Shown here: in pieces, positions 46,191-55,694 of the stretch
How the letters are laid out: each line of letters opens with the position of its first letter
How positions within the stretch are numbered: the first letter of the stretch is position 1
Assembly: GCF_963678425.1 (NCBI RefSeq)
Contig: NZ_OY782855.1
Coordinates: 1,798,001 to 1,862,000, forward strand
Length of the DNA stretch: 64,000 nt
Direction: 5' to 3'
DNA from: an uncultured Bacteroides sp.
GTDB lineage: Bacteria; Bacteroidota; Bacteroidia; Bacteroidales; Bacteroidaceae
Translations under genes and position numbers: made by a program
Notes under the pieces: generated by a model
What the model was told of the DNA's origin: nothing
The model's database searches: none
Seen by the model: only the letters and a program-made list of their open reading frames with translations

Positions 46191-46409
46191 GTCAGTTATT
46201 TAAAAACCCTTTATTCACCGCACGTTTGTACGTACGAGACAAATAAAGGTCATTAAATTTTAGATTTTTTTAATTGATTTTGCCCAGTATGGCAGGGGTC
46301 AGATTCTCAAAATCCGTACGTCCTTCCATAAAAGCTGTTAAATACCGCTTCAAAAATTGATAGAATGACAGTGCACCCATTTTACAAGTACCAATAAAGG
46401 TATGATAAA
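46151..46409 (-). mobile_element. IS66 remnant: terminal repeats and transposase C-terminus
   Basis: Two tandem end sequences, GTAAGCGTCCAATTTCCACG (46151-46170) and GTAAACGTCCAATTTCCACG (46172-46191). The minus strand then encodes FIGTCKMGALSFYQFLKRY and a tail ending LGKIN-stop, matching IS66 transposase C-termini. The same segment recurs at 53920-54110. It breaks off at about 46409, where group II intron sequence begins. The opposite end repeat is at 47432-47443. Confidence 0.7.
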
Positions 46410-46892
46410 CCGTCGAGGTTTCAGATGAACCGCTTTCATAAGAAGCTCATGGCCTATCGTATCAAAGAATTTACTGATATCCAAATCCAGAACCCAATTG
46501 TACTGCCAGCAACGCTCTTTGGCTTTAGCTACAGCCATTTTAGCGTTACAACCGGGACGGTAAGCATAAGAATCTTTATGGAAATAGGGCTCTATTTGAT
46601 TCTCAACTGACAGAACAACCACCATTTGGGCAATCCTATCACTTACCGTTGGTATGCCTAATGGACGTTTACCTCCATTAGATTTCGGTATCTCCACCAA
46701 CTTAACAGGTGGAGGAAAGTAACAGCCCGAGCTCATTCTATTCCAAATCTTATAAAGGTTATCTTATAGATTCTTATCGAAATCATCAAGCCGTACCATA
46801 TCAATACCGGCTCCACCATGGTGCTGTTTCACTCGATGGTAAGCTTCTAATACCAAATATTTTGAAATCTCATAAGGTTTTACGCTTTGCAT
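46410..46892 (-). pseudogene. Group II intron reverse transcriptase/maturase, truncated
   Basis: Starts at ATG 46892 after a strong GGAGG site (MQSVKPYEISKYLVLEAYHR), has a TAA after DDFDKNL, then continues VEIPKSNGGKRPLGIPTVSD and QIEPYFHKDSYAYRPG, the first RT blocks of group II intron proteins, up to HELLMKAVHLK. The YADD-containing and maturase parts are gone; the frame runs directly into IS66 sequence at about 46409. A broken intron ORF. Confidence 0.8.
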
Positions 46893-47125
46893 TGATGACC
46901 TCCTAATTTCTTAGTTGTATAATACATACGTTTGAATAAGTTATCCCCTTCGCTCCATTTCCATTACAGAAATTTCTACGCTACTACAGGATAATCCGCC
47001 CCTATCATAAACATTGATACGCTGATTCTTACAGGTCAACGGCTTGAATGTCTCTCTTACCATTTCATGATAGGTTCCCACGTTCCATATAAAAGCCTCC
47101 ATACAAGTCGTGCTATCTTAACACC
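46893..47125 (-). ncRNA. Group II intron RNA, 5' portion (remnant)
   Basis: Upstream of the intron ORF the minus strand has the look of domain I-IV intron sequence, including GTGGGAACCTATCATGAAAT and TAGGGGCGGATTATCC, then a GAGCGAAGGGG stretch before the ORF. Recognised by similarity to Bacteroides group II introns from memory. The exact 5' boundary could not be fixed, and the 3' domains V-VI are missing. Confidence 0.5.
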
Positions 47126-47443
47126 GGATGCCATGCAGTCTATAAACAGGTAATATCTGTATTTATCCTCAATATGTTCAAAGTATTGAGTTTTGACATC
47201 GTCTTAGGTAAATTTCGATGCTTCAATAATAGTTTCCTTGCGGTCACATCTTGTATAGTCATCTGACATTTTTTTTTCTTTGCCTTTTGGCGAATCGTTC
47301 ACCACCTCAATCCTTAGAAAGAAGCAGCATTCGTTGATTTGCAAACAGTTCCTGTAAACCGAATGCGAAGGGCCCACCTTCATCTTCTATATAGTTTCAG
47401 CACAGTAGCTAATTTGTACTTCGTGGCACACTTGGACGCTTAC
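47126..47443 (-). mobile_element. IS66 remnant, far end
   Basis: Ends with TTGGACGCTTAC (47432-47443), the inverted complement of the end repeat at 46151. Between it and the intron the minus strand holds a degenerate coding stretch (MSDDYTRCDRKETIIEASKF, stop, then VKTQYFEHIEDKYRYYLFID) that could not be assigned. The stop codon of the EpsG gene overlaps the end repeat. Confidence 0.5.
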
Positions 47444-48537
47444 AAATCAGATGCAATTTTATATGGTATGATATCAAATTGGTTAGGCACAAGCACAGTG
47501 AAGTAGAATATTCCTAGCATAATAATAATAAATACCATTTTATATAATCGAGAGTTACGAGAAGCTCGACTTAGAAGTTCTGGTATTAAGATAAGGAATA
47601 CAGGCTCATAATAGGTCGCTGCACGCATCAATACCGACCCTGATAGAGTTGCTAGAACTAGAATCGCCACTGCAAGGACATTTGCATAATTACCAATTGA
47701 CAACGTAATAGCATCGCTTTTAGAAGAAAACATATTACTTATTCGAAAGCTTTGATGAGACTCTTTTCTAGATAAAATAAATGACAAAAACAGAAAACAT
47801 AGCAACATAAAAAATGACGGACCAATTGTTAAGGCTTCATTATATTCATAACTTGTAAGCTCCTGTTCTTGCAGACTTTGTAATATTGCAAAACCTTGTA
47901 TATTTCCAATAATCGCTAAAACAAGGTATAGGAATAAAAGTTTCCCCGATAGTGGGATCCTCATAATAAAATATGCAGGTAAAAAAACGTACGCAGACTT
48001 ATGAATCAAAGCTGCCAACACAACAAAAAAGGTAAATAGAACAAAGTTCGTTAAACCATTTCTTTGAGCAATCATAAAAGCAGTCAAACACAATGACATT
48101 GCCATAGACTGGCGTAACCCCGACATATTAAAGATAAAAAAATGTAAACAAATGTAAATAATTATCGATAATGCGATATCTTTGGAATACCTGTGTATGT
48201 AGAATGCTAACGGTATAATTATCACTAGATAACAAAAACAAAGAAACAGTCTAAAAGACAAGCCTAAATAAGACCCTAATTTCATTAAGAATACATATCC
48301 AGGCTCCATATAAATCCAAGATACGTCAAACCAGTTATTTCCACCAGCTATATCGTAAACATCTTTATAAGCATGAAGGTCACGACCAACAGAATAATCT
48401 CTTAATACAAAGAGTAGAAATAATAAAAAGGAAAAACTAAAGATGAAGAACTTTCGTTTCTTGTCCTCGGAACGGAAAGATCCTGACATAAAAGAAAGAA
48501 CAGGAACAATTAGCAATAAACATATATATATAAACAT
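47440..48537 (-). CDS. EpsG-family polysaccharide polymerase
   Basis: 365 residues, about 10 membrane helices. EpsG motifs: LRDYSVGRDLHAYKDVY (about 45-61), WIYMEPGYVFLMKLG (about 75-89) and ALIHKSAYVFLPAYF (about 177-191). Predicted Wzy-type polymerase joining repeat units at the periplasmic face. The C-terminus stops inside the IS66 end at 47443, so the last residues may not be original. It is 4 nt downstream of the GT4 gene. Confidence 0.85.
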   Translation of the reverse strand: MFIYICLLLIVPVLSFMSGSFRSEDKKRKFFIFSFSFLLFLLFVLRDYSVGRDLHAYKDVYDIAGGNNWFDVSWIYMEPGYVFLMKLGSYLGLSFRLFLCFCYLVIIIPLAFYIHRYSKDIALSIIIYICLHFFIFNMSGLRQSMAMSLCLTAFMIAQRNGLTNFVLFTFFVVLAALIHKSAYVFLPAYFIMRIPLSGKLLFLYLVLAIIGNIQGFAILQSLQEQELTSYEYNEALTIGPSFFMLLCFLFLSFILSRKESHQSFRISNMFSSKSDAITLSIGNYANVLAVAILVLATLSGSVLMRAATYYEPVFLILIPELLSRASRNSRLYKMVFIIIMLGIFYFTVLVPNQFDIIPYKIASDL

Positions 48538-48541
48538 AATA

Positions 48542-49753
48542 CTAAATCAATGATTTATAGAGTGATACGTATTCCCCAAAACATTCATTTTGATCAAAGA
48601 ATTTCTTTGATCGATTTACACAATTTTCCCGATTAGTATTTCTATCAATACTTAATAACTCTTTTATCGAAAGGACAAAATCATCTAAATCACCTTGTGG
48701 TACAATTCTACCAGTATCAACCGAAATGGCTTCAGGACTCCCACCAGTTCTATATGTAATAACAGGTGTTCCGCACGACATCGCTTCCAAATTAACAGTT
48801 GGGTAATTATCACAATAAGTTGTATTGACAAGTACATCAGAAATTGAATATATTTCGGCTAACTCCTGAACATTGTCGGTTCTGCAAATTCCAATTATAC
48901 CATCAGGCAAAGCCGCTTTCTGTTCCTCAGAAAGACCAACCATGATAATGGAATAGCTCTCGTCAAGAGCCGCTCTGAGTTTATGAAAGTCAGGAAGCCC
49001 TTTATATCTAGACCAAGGCAATGCAACACCTAACACTATCCGATTTGTACTAGGTATGCCTAACAGAGCTCTACGATTGCTTTCAACATACGGATGAAAC
49101 ATATTAAGATTGATTCCATTATGTATGGTTTTAATATTGAGCTCTTTTAGAAAAGATTGATGTACAAGATTTTCTAACCAGAAGGATACAGGAACCACTG
49201 TAAGATTGATACCCAGAGACAATAGTAATTCCTTTTTTCTATTGAAATTTTTACGTGAACGATCTAAAAAAAAGGATTGTGGATATGCCTCAAGATGTTC
49301 ACAATTATGGCATTCTGTTTTCCACTTTTCACACCCAAATTGATCAAAATGTGCGCAATGACCAGTAAATAACCAACAATCATGCAAAGTCAAAACAACT
49401 GGGCAACCTTGTGTGCGAAGACATTTCAAGAGCAACACGTAATTCAAATAATGACCATGTAAAGTGTGTAAATGAACAACGTCAGGTTTAATCTCTTTTA
49501 TGTAAGAAATTAATTTTAGGGTCTGCTTTGTCGAATGTAGCCCCTCGCTATCTGTTAGACGAGACATAATATTATGAAAAAGGTAATCACTTCGCCCAGC
49601 ACTGATATTAATACTGTTAGGATAGTCACTAGAACCCAAACCATAAGCTATATAGGCCTCATGTCCCTGAGACTTAAGAAGATCAGCTATACCTGTACAT
49701 ATACGACCTGTGCTGCCCTGCCCACATACGGGATTTATGAATAAAACTCTCAT
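48542..49753 (-). CDS. GT4 glycosyltransferase (WcaC-like)
   Basis: 403 residues. N-terminal INPVCGQGSTGRICTGIADL (about 6-25), HLHTLHGHYLNY and TLHDCWLFTGHC, all typical of colanic-acid-type WcaC transferases. C-terminal donor site YSISDVLVNTTYCDNYPTVN and LEAMSCGTPVI with the E-x7-E pattern. Adds a sugar to the repeat unit. It lies 1 nt from the flippase gene, in the same operon. Confidence 0.92.
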   Translation of the reverse strand: MRVLFINPVCGQGSTGRICTGIADLLKSQGHEAYIAYGLGSSDYPNSINISAGRSDYLFHNIMSRLTDSEGLHSTKQTLKLISYIKEIKPDVVHLHTLHGHYLNYVLLLKCLRTQGCPVVLTLHDCWLFTGHCAHFDQFGCEKWKTECHNCEHLEAYPQSFFLDRSRKNFNRKKELLLSLGINLTVVPVSFWLENLVHQSFLKELNIKTIHNGINLNMFHPYVESNRRALLGIPSTNRIVLGVALPWSRYKGLPDFHKLRAALDESYSIIMVGLSEEQKAALPDGIIGICRTDNVQELAEIYSISDVLVNTTYCDNYPTVNLEAMSCGTPVITYRTGGSPEAISVDTGRIVPQGDLDDFVLSIKELLSIDRNTNRENCVNRSKKFFDQNECFGEYVSLYKSLI

Positions 49754-49754
49754 T

Positions 49755-51260
49755 TTATTTTCTCCTTAAAAAACCTCTAATAATTGCTTTCTCCTCCGAA
49801 TCAAGACCCAATAAGAGAATCATAACTATTAAATATAATTCCGCTACAACCATACCTGCAATATGCCCCCATGCAGTAAAATCACTTGAATCGTACAATA
49901 AATAGAATACCACAAGGGGAATAGATAACATTGCTATTCTTACGAAAGACACATTAATGAATAGTCTAACGTCAAATTCAAAAATTCTTTTCAACAAGTA
50001 TAATCTTATAAATGCAAGCAAGAAACTAATCACACAAAACACCACGAGAATGGAATAAGGATTCGCACCCAGTTTGATGCAAATAAAGGCTATCGGTAGA
50101 CCCAGCAACGTAAAGGTGTGTGTTATTATCTGATAAACCTTAATATTACCTGTAGCATTGACTAAGGCAGGAATCCCCTCGCCTAAACAGCCTAGAAGAG
50201 CACCTAATATCATTAAACTGCAGAAAGTTGCAGACCCATCAGGCACTTCCTTGAGCCATAAGCCTAGTAGAAAATCCATCTCCAAAAGAACAGGAAAAGC
50301 TACAAAGCACATAAGTATAAAAGTGTACTTAGATATATAGCTCGTTAGTTTAATGGAACGGCTGGAATTACCACCGCTGAAATTCTTGGTAATTTGCGGA
50401 ACAGCAGCACTATTGAGACTTCTCGCAAAGACAAGCACAAAACTTTCTATCTGAGCAGCTACAGCAAATGCTGCATTTACTACTGTACCAAAAAAGAAAT
50501 TAATAATCACAGCACTACCCTGTGATTTACCTACTGATGCCAAAGCACCAAACATAGTCCAAAGAGCATATTGCAACATGTCACTAATCAGTTGGAAATC
50601 ACGGTAAATTTTGAGTTTCACCACACTCCAATAGTGGGAATAACAGTATAGAGCATATAAAACTCCAGACAGTATTGAATACGAGAGCATGATAATACTA
50701 TATAAACGAAGTCTATTAGTATCAGAGTAAATAAGCAGGAGGATTGCACCTAGTTTTATAGATTGTGAAACTATATCTATGGACGCGTTGATAGCGAATT
50801 TCTCGTATGCAATCTGAAGTCCCTGAAAGGGAACAAATAATGTTGAAAGAAATGCTGTAAATATAGAAACATGAAATACGAACAATGCGTCTGGCAACTT
50901 ATCTGGCAACACATTAAGATAGTTGTTGATATACCAATCACCTACAAAAAGTCCAAGAATAAAAATTAATAACGCTAGGAAAGCGTGTATAGACAAACTC
51001 GTGTTGAATATCTTATTAGGATTACCATCAGATTTCTTACCTATTTCAAATGCTAAATACCGATAAGTAGTCGACAGCATCGCAGTATTGATAACGTTCA
51101 ATAGTGTAACAATACCACCAACAACATTATATAGTCCAAAATCGGATGCCCCTAATGCATCCAAAACCACACGGGATGCTATAATACTTACCAGACTAAC
51201 AATGCAAAGTCTAAGAAATATTACTATACTATTTACAGCTATTTTTTTATTATCGTTCAT
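49755..51260 (-). CDS. Wzx-like flippase of the capsule operon
   Basis: 501 residues from ATG 51260 (MNDNKKIAVNSI). The frame is open 11 codons further upstream, but this start leaves a 2-nt gap after the preceding gene. It has 12-14 membrane segments and family pattern VVLDALGASDFGLYNVVGG at about residues 32-50. Moves the lipid-linked repeat unit to the periplasm for polymerisation. Confidence 0.9.
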   Translation of the reverse strand: MNDNKKIAVNSIVIFLRLCIVSLVSIIASRVVLDALGASDFGLYNVVGGIVTLLNVINTAMLSTTYRYLAFEIGKKSDGNPNKIFNTSLSIHAFLALLIFILGLFVGDWYINNYLNVLPDKLPDALFVFHVSIFTAFLSTLFVPFQGLQIAYEKFAINASIDIVSQSIKLGAILLLIYSDTNRLRLYSIIMLSYSILSGVLYALYCYSHYWSVVKLKIYRDFQLISDMLQYALWTMFGALASVGKSQGSAVIINFFFGTVVNAAFAVAAQIESFVLVFARSLNSAAVPQITKNFSGGNSSRSIKLTSYISKYTFILMCFVAFPVLLEMDFLLGLWLKEVPDGSATFCSLMILGALLGCLGEGIPALVNATGNIKVYQIITHTFTLLGLPIAFICIKLGANPYSILVVFCVISFLLAFIRLYLLKRIFEFDVRLFINVSFVRIAMLSIPLVVFYLLYDSSDFTAWGHIAGMVVAELYLIVMILLLGLDSEEKAIIRGFLRRK

Positions 51261-51262
51261 CG

Positions 51263-52609
51263 TTATGATATTATATTTTTTATCGAACCCCAATCTAGTT
51301 GAAACACCAACATATGATGCTTACTATCATGAGCACTATCAACAACTACAAATTGGCCATCCCTACTAAGTTTAGGATGAAGATCACATGATGCAGGATT
51401 ATGGTCATAATAGGCATAAAATGTACCCAATAAGAGATGTTTACGAGTCACCATATCGTAAACATAAAGCCTTTGCAGATGATGTTTATCCGGATAGGTA
51501 TCTGTAATCATATATCTGCCATCAGGAGTGAATGAAGGGTGACCATCTGTCAAGAAAGGAGTCTGATCAAAGCAGTCTGACAACACATAGGAGTTATCAA
51601 TCTCTTTTTTATAATACTGATAGCATGTAATTCCACCCTTAAGGCGAAGCTGCAATCTTTTTGGTAATACATTACGAGCAATATACTTGGCGATAGATAA
51701 CACCGATATGGACCGATTTTTAACTAACTGCGGTGGGAGGGTCACGACAGTGTCTTGTGCTTCAAAATCCTTCTCATTAACAGCCTGCCTAGTAGGATAT
51801 GAATAAATGGCAAAGTTCTCTTTGTTCCACCCGAAATGCGACCATTGAACAGTTTCCCATCCCGACACGCAAAACATATCAAGTGTTTTCATATCAACAA
51901 TAATTAGTCGTGTTTTATATGAATAGACATTTGATACAGAAGAGAATCTGTGGAGGAAACAAAATTTATCACCCGTCTGGTTTATCATTACATGCTCAAG
52001 CCAATGTTTAGCGTTCTTGAAATATAGTCTCTCATCAAGAGCAAGGATATCATCTATAGAGATTATTTTTTTACGGGTATTATTTACAAGATCTATCTCA
52101 AAAATTCCATCCACATCAAATATTCGTCCATCTTTTGATTTATCTTGTACAGACTGATAATGATATGCACGTACCCAATGAGCACGTTCCATATCCAATG
52201 CGATGGATTTCCTTCCATCTGGTGTAATACCATATATCGCCCAATCAATGACTCGATCCTCATTGCGCAAGATATTATGGATTACGGCTATATGCTTGGA
52301 GCCGTCCGATGTGTTATATATAATCTCGTCATCATTCAACCATTGAGCCATCGGACCCTGCTGCCAGTTCCAAGAGTCAGACATGCCTACATGATGCCAA
52401 TCTCCTGTCTTGACATCATAGAATCCGATTTCAACTTTTAATTCAGCGCGTGGAAATACACCATCCTCAAAAACACGAGTACAGATCATTCGACTATGGT
52501 CTGAATTCAACGTGTCATAGTTATAATACCCAAACCACTCCGATGCATCAGTAGATGGTGTTTGGAATACTGATTTTATATATTTTGATAAATTGAAATT
52601 ATCCTTCAT
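51263..52609 (-). CDS. Beta-propeller protein of unknown activity in capsule operon
   Basis: 448 residues, no signal peptide. Repeated propeller-type blades (DWAIYGITPDGRKSIALDM, HPSFTPDGRYMITDTYPD, HPKLSRDGQFVVVDSAHD), with aspartate/histidine residues that resemble TolB- or oligogalacturonate-lyase-like folds. It overlaps the upstream GT4 gene by 11 nt and is 2 nt from the flippase gene. A role in sugar handling or repeat-unit modification is inferred from context only. Confidence 0.65.
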   Translation of the reverse strand: MKDNFNLSKYIKSVFQTPSTDASEWFGYYNYDTLNSDHSRMICTRVFEDGVFPRAELKVEIGFYDVKTGDWHHVGMSDSWNWQQGPMAQWLNDDEIIYNTSDGSKHIAVIHNILRNEDRVIDWAIYGITPDGRKSIALDMERAHWVRAYHYQSVQDKSKDGRIFDVDGIFEIDLVNNTRKKIISIDDILALDERLYFKNAKHWLEHVMINQTGDKFCFLHRFSSVSNVYSYKTRLIIVDMKTLDMFCVSGWETVQWSHFGWNKENFAIYSYPTRQAVNEKDFEAQDTVVTLPPQLVKNRSISVLSIAKYIARNVLPKRLQLRLKGGITCYQYYKKEIDNSYVLSDCFDQTPFLTDGHPSFTPDGRYMITDTYPDKHHLQRLYVYDMVTRKHLLLGTFYAYYDHNPASCDLHPKLSRDGQFVVVDSAHDSKHHMLVFQLDWGSIKNIIS

Positions 52610-53888
52610 TATTTTTAGGAGTATATTTTGTCATATCAAACTTATCTTCATTATATGTACCGCTGAGAATATCTAGCAATGTATCGTAGAACATATCATT
52701 AAGATGCTGAACTGTAAAACTTTTATATGTTCGTTCATACATATCTAGTCCAATACGAGATGCTTCCTCTTTATTTGCTAGAACACAATTTATCTTATCA
52801 GCTAGAGCCTCTACGTCGTTCTCGGGGACTATCATATTGGGGAAACCAATCTGATATGGAACTGATCCAGAATCATCACCAATAATAGGTTTTTTGGTGA
52901 TCATAGGCTGAACAACAGCAAGCGAGAATGTTTCCACCCAGAAACTAGTTGTCAAAGGTACGTGTATTGCACAATCAACAGCATTCCAATATTTAGCCAT
53001 CTCAAACCAATCCACGAAACCAGTTTCAATAACCTTATCCTCAAGGTGTCTTTCTCGAATGATGGACCGAAGCCTCTCAAGATCATCCTCAGAGCCAGTA
53101 CCTATCATGAAATACATCCAATCTCCATCCTGAGGTAATGCTCTTAGAATCACATCAATACCTTTATCTTTAGTAAATCTTGAAGCACTACCAAATACAT
53201 AAGTATTGTCTGAAATGTTGTATTTTGCGCGGATCTCCTTGCGAGCTTCTGCATCCTCGTGGAACCATTCTATATTTACACCAACTTGAGTCTGCATGTA
53301 AAGATCGCCCTTAAATCCCTCCTGCCTAAAACAATCCACTGCATCAGGATAGTGACAGAAAATTGATTTAAAATTCTTACACACATACATCCAGGTTAGC
53401 TTCATCTGCGCATATCGAAGGCGTCTAACAATCCACTCTTTAGGGCTACATTTTGACTTATCCAAGGTAAGATTGCTAGCAGGGCCTCTCATACTAAACA
53501 AGGCCAATTTAGCTTTAGGGCAAACACATTTAGCGACAAATGCAACCTGAGTAAGAGAAAGCATTCTATGTGTTCCAATGTGGTAAATAATGTCCGGCTG
53601 AATTTCCTTGAAAAGTTTACGATAGTCAGTAGAGAACCAACTCCAACCAAAAATATTTAATCTGAAGAGTTTTATATGGAAGTTGTCATCGTCAATCACT
53701 TTGCCATATACAGTTTCTGCACCTGAAAAGGTATATTCCTTAGTAGCATACCAATCGTTCTTTGTTGGAGTTAGAAGAAATACCTCAACGTTTGGGTGAC
53801 TCTTGGCAAATAGCTGCCAGCGTCTATAATAATATTCTTTTTGAAAAGAATGATTAATTAATACAATTTTGATTTTGGGAGCTATCAC
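52599..53888 (-). CDS. GT4-type glycosyltransferase
   Basis: 429 residues, GT-B fold. C-terminal half: YVFGSASRFTKDKGIDVILR (about 230-249), EDDLERLRSIIRERHLEDKV and the donor-site region ETFSLAVVQPMITKKPII. The N-terminal half starts IVLINHSFQKEYYYRRWQLF. Possible L-FucNAc transferase (WbuB-like role), given the neighbouring pathway; not proven. It is the first gene after the IS66/dehydratase debris at 53.9-54.5 kb. Confidence 0.85.
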   Translation of the reverse strand: MIAPKIKIVLINHSFQKEYYYRRWQLFAKSHPNVEVFLLTPTKNDWYATKEYTFSGAETVYGKVIDDDNFHIKLFRLNIFGWSWFSTDYRKLFKEIQPDIIYHIGTHRMLSLTQVAFVAKCVCPKAKLALFSMRGPASNLTLDKSKCSPKEWIVRRLRYAQMKLTWMYVCKNFKSIFCHYPDAVDCFRQEGFKGDLYMQTQVGVNIEWFHEDAEARKEIRAKYNISDNTYVFGSASRFTKDKGIDVILRALPQDGDWMYFMIGTGSEDDLERLRSIIRERHLEDKVIETGFVDWFEMAKYWNAVDCAIHVPLTTSFWVETFSLAVVQPMITKKPIIGDDSGSVPYQIGFPNMIVPENDVEALADKINCVLANKEEASRIGLDMYERTYKSFTVQHLNDMFYDTLLDILSGTYNEDKFDMTKYTPKNNEG

Positions 53889-53919
53889 ATTATTCGATTT
53901 AATATATTATTAGAAGTGC

Positions 53920-54335
53920 GTAAACGTCCAATTTTCACGTTAGTTATTTGAAAACCCTTTATTCACCGCACGTTTGCACCACGAGACAAATGCAAGGGTC
54001 AGATTCTCAAAATCCGTACGTCCTTCCATAAAAGCAGTTAAATACTGCTTCAAGAATTGGTAGAATGACAGTGCACCCATTTTACAAGTACCAATAAAGG
54101 TATGATAAAAGCCATTTTGTTCTTGTGCTCAATCGTCAGGGTACGAATTGAGCGTTCCGCTATAGAATTATCAATAGAATATCAACCGTTATTGCGATAA
54201 GCCATAACGGGGGTCCATGCGTTCTTCAAATAATGGAGTACTTTAGAATTAGGTCACCTTTTGGTAAAGGGCCGTAACAAAGATATGATAACGACTGATT
54301 ACCGATAAGACGTGGAAATCGGATGCTAACATTTT
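53920..54335 (-). mobile_element. IS66 remnant, second copy
   Basis: End repeat GTAAACGTCCAATTTTCACG at 53920-53939 and a decayed opposite end near 54311-54330 (CGTGGAAATCGGATGCTAAC). Between them the minus strand encodes, with frame breaks, LKNAWTPVMAYRNNG, then SIAERSIRTLTIEHKNKM, then FIGTCKMGALSFYQF, the conserved C-terminal part of IS66 transposases. Shares its first 190 bases with the remnant at 46172-46409. Confidence 0.7.
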
Positions 54336-54478
54336 GTTCTTACGTAATTCGTAATCATCTTCACAAACGCTGGCAATCATACCCTTAAGATGATGGGAAG
54401 GTTTAGCTGCGTCTTTAGAGCCTCCTTAAAGAGTTTCGATCCATTAAGAAGTTCTGTGAACTTGATGCCGATTGTAAA
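54336..54478 (-). pseudogene. Degenerate fragment of the CapD-like dehydratase gene
   Basis: The nucleotide sequence follows 25487-25608 of the intact copy 1: cgtaat.gt.at.cttcac.aacgctggcaatcat, then the gaagagtttc stretch and gtgaacttgat, with many substitutions and a deletion. It adjoins the IS66 remnant and ends at the capG stop. Evidence that a dehydratase gene once stood here too. Confidence 0.65.
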
Positions 54479-54480
54479 GT

Positions 54481-55674
54481 TTAGAATTTCCTCCAAACCA
54501 ACTTATTCACAATACCCACATAGCTCTGAATAATCTTCACTACCTTAGTAGAAACATTCTCGTCCACATAGTCAGGAACAGGAATACCATGCTGGCCGTC
54601 CTTGCAAAGCTCTACGGCCGTATCAACCGCCTGAAGCAATGACTTTTCATCAATACCGGCAATAATAAAGTCGGCTTTATCGAGAGCCTCCGGACGCTCG
54701 GTAGAGGTGCGGATACAGATGGCAGGGAAAGGATGTCCTACGCTGTTAAAGAATGAAGATTCCTCTGGAAGTGTACCGGAATCGGAAACCACTGCAAAGG
54801 CGTTCATCTGAAGGCAGTTGTAATCATGAAAACCAAGAGGCTCCTGCTGGATCACTCTCTTATCCAACTGGAATCCGCTTGCTGCCAGGCGGTTGCGTGA
54901 GCGTGGGTGACAGCTGTAAAGGATGGGCATATCGTACTTCTCTGCCATAGCATTGATAGCATTGAACAAAGAGAGGAAGTTCTTTTCTGTATCAATGTTC
55001 TCCTCACGATGGGCACTGAGGAGAATGTACTTGCCCTTTTCAAGTCCCAAGCGTTGGTGTACATCGCTTGCCTCAATCTCTGCAAGGTTATTGTGAAGTA
55101 CCTCGGCCATCGGTGAACCGGTAACGTAGGTGCGTTCCTTGGGAAGTCCGCAATCGGCGAGGTAGCGACGGGCATGCTCTGAGTAGGCCATATTCACATC
55201 GCTGATAATATCTACGATACGACGATTGGTCTCCTCGGGCAGGCATTCGTCCTTGCAACGATTCCCGGCCTCCATGTGGAAAATAGGAATATGAAGACGC
55301 TTTGCTCCGATAACTGACAGACAGGAATTGGTATCACCCAAAACGAGCACAGCATCGGGCTCGGTCTGTACAAAGAGCTTGTAGCTGCAGTTGATGATGT
55401 TACCGCAGGTGGCACCCAGGTCGTCGCCTACTGCATCCATGTACACCTCCGGTTCTGCGAGCTTGAGGTCGCGGAAGAAGATGCCATTGAGGTTATAGTC
55501 GTAGTTCTGACCGGTATGGGCAAGAACCACGTCGAAGTACTGACGACACTTGTTGATAACGGCAGCTAGACGGATAATCTCGGGGCGAGTACCCACAATG
55601 ATAATGAGCCTGAGCTTACCATTCTCCTGGAAATGTACGTCGCTATAATCGAATTTTGGAAGTTTCTGTTCCAT
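54481..55674 (-). CDS. capG: UDP-GlcNAc-type 2-epimerase, last step of UDP-L-FucNAc synthesis
   Basis: 397 residues of the non-hydrolysing 2-epimerase family: IVGTRPEIIRLAAV (about 26-39), LVLGDTNSCLSV, HMEAGNRCKDECLPEETNRR and SDSGTLPEESSF at the UDP site. By order (capF, capE, this gene) it corresponds to CapG/FnlC/WbjD, which inverts C2 of the L-talosamine intermediate to give UDP-L-FucNAc. Spacing to capE is 20 nt. Plain UDP-ManNAc formation is the alternative. Confidence 0.9.
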   Translation of the reverse strand: MEQKLPKFDYSDVHFQENGKLRLIIIVGTRPEIIRLAAVINKCRQYFDVVLAHTGQNYDYNLNGIFFRDLKLAEPEVYMDAVGDDLGATCGNIINCSYKLFVQTEPDAVLVLGDTNSCLSVIGAKRLHIPIFHMEAGNRCKDECLPEETNRRIVDIISDVNMAYSEHARRYLADCGLPKERTYVTGSPMAEVLHNNLAEIEASDVHQRLGLEKGKYILLSAHREENIDTEKNFLSLFNAINAMAEKYDMPILYSCHPRSRNRLAASGFQLDKRVIQQEPLGFHDYNCLQMNAFAVVSDSGTLPEESSFFNSVGHPFPAICIRTSTERPEALDKADFIIAGIDEKSLLQAVDTAVELCKDGQHGIPVPDYVDENVSTKVVKIIQSYVGIVNKLVWRKF

Positions 55675-55694
55675 TGTTTCTAACTTTAATTTGA

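Noticed and set aside
46151..47443. Intact IS66 element
   Set aside because: The middle of the transposase is missing, a group II intron fragment is inside, and no matching target duplication was seen (aaagtaat before, aaatcaga after).
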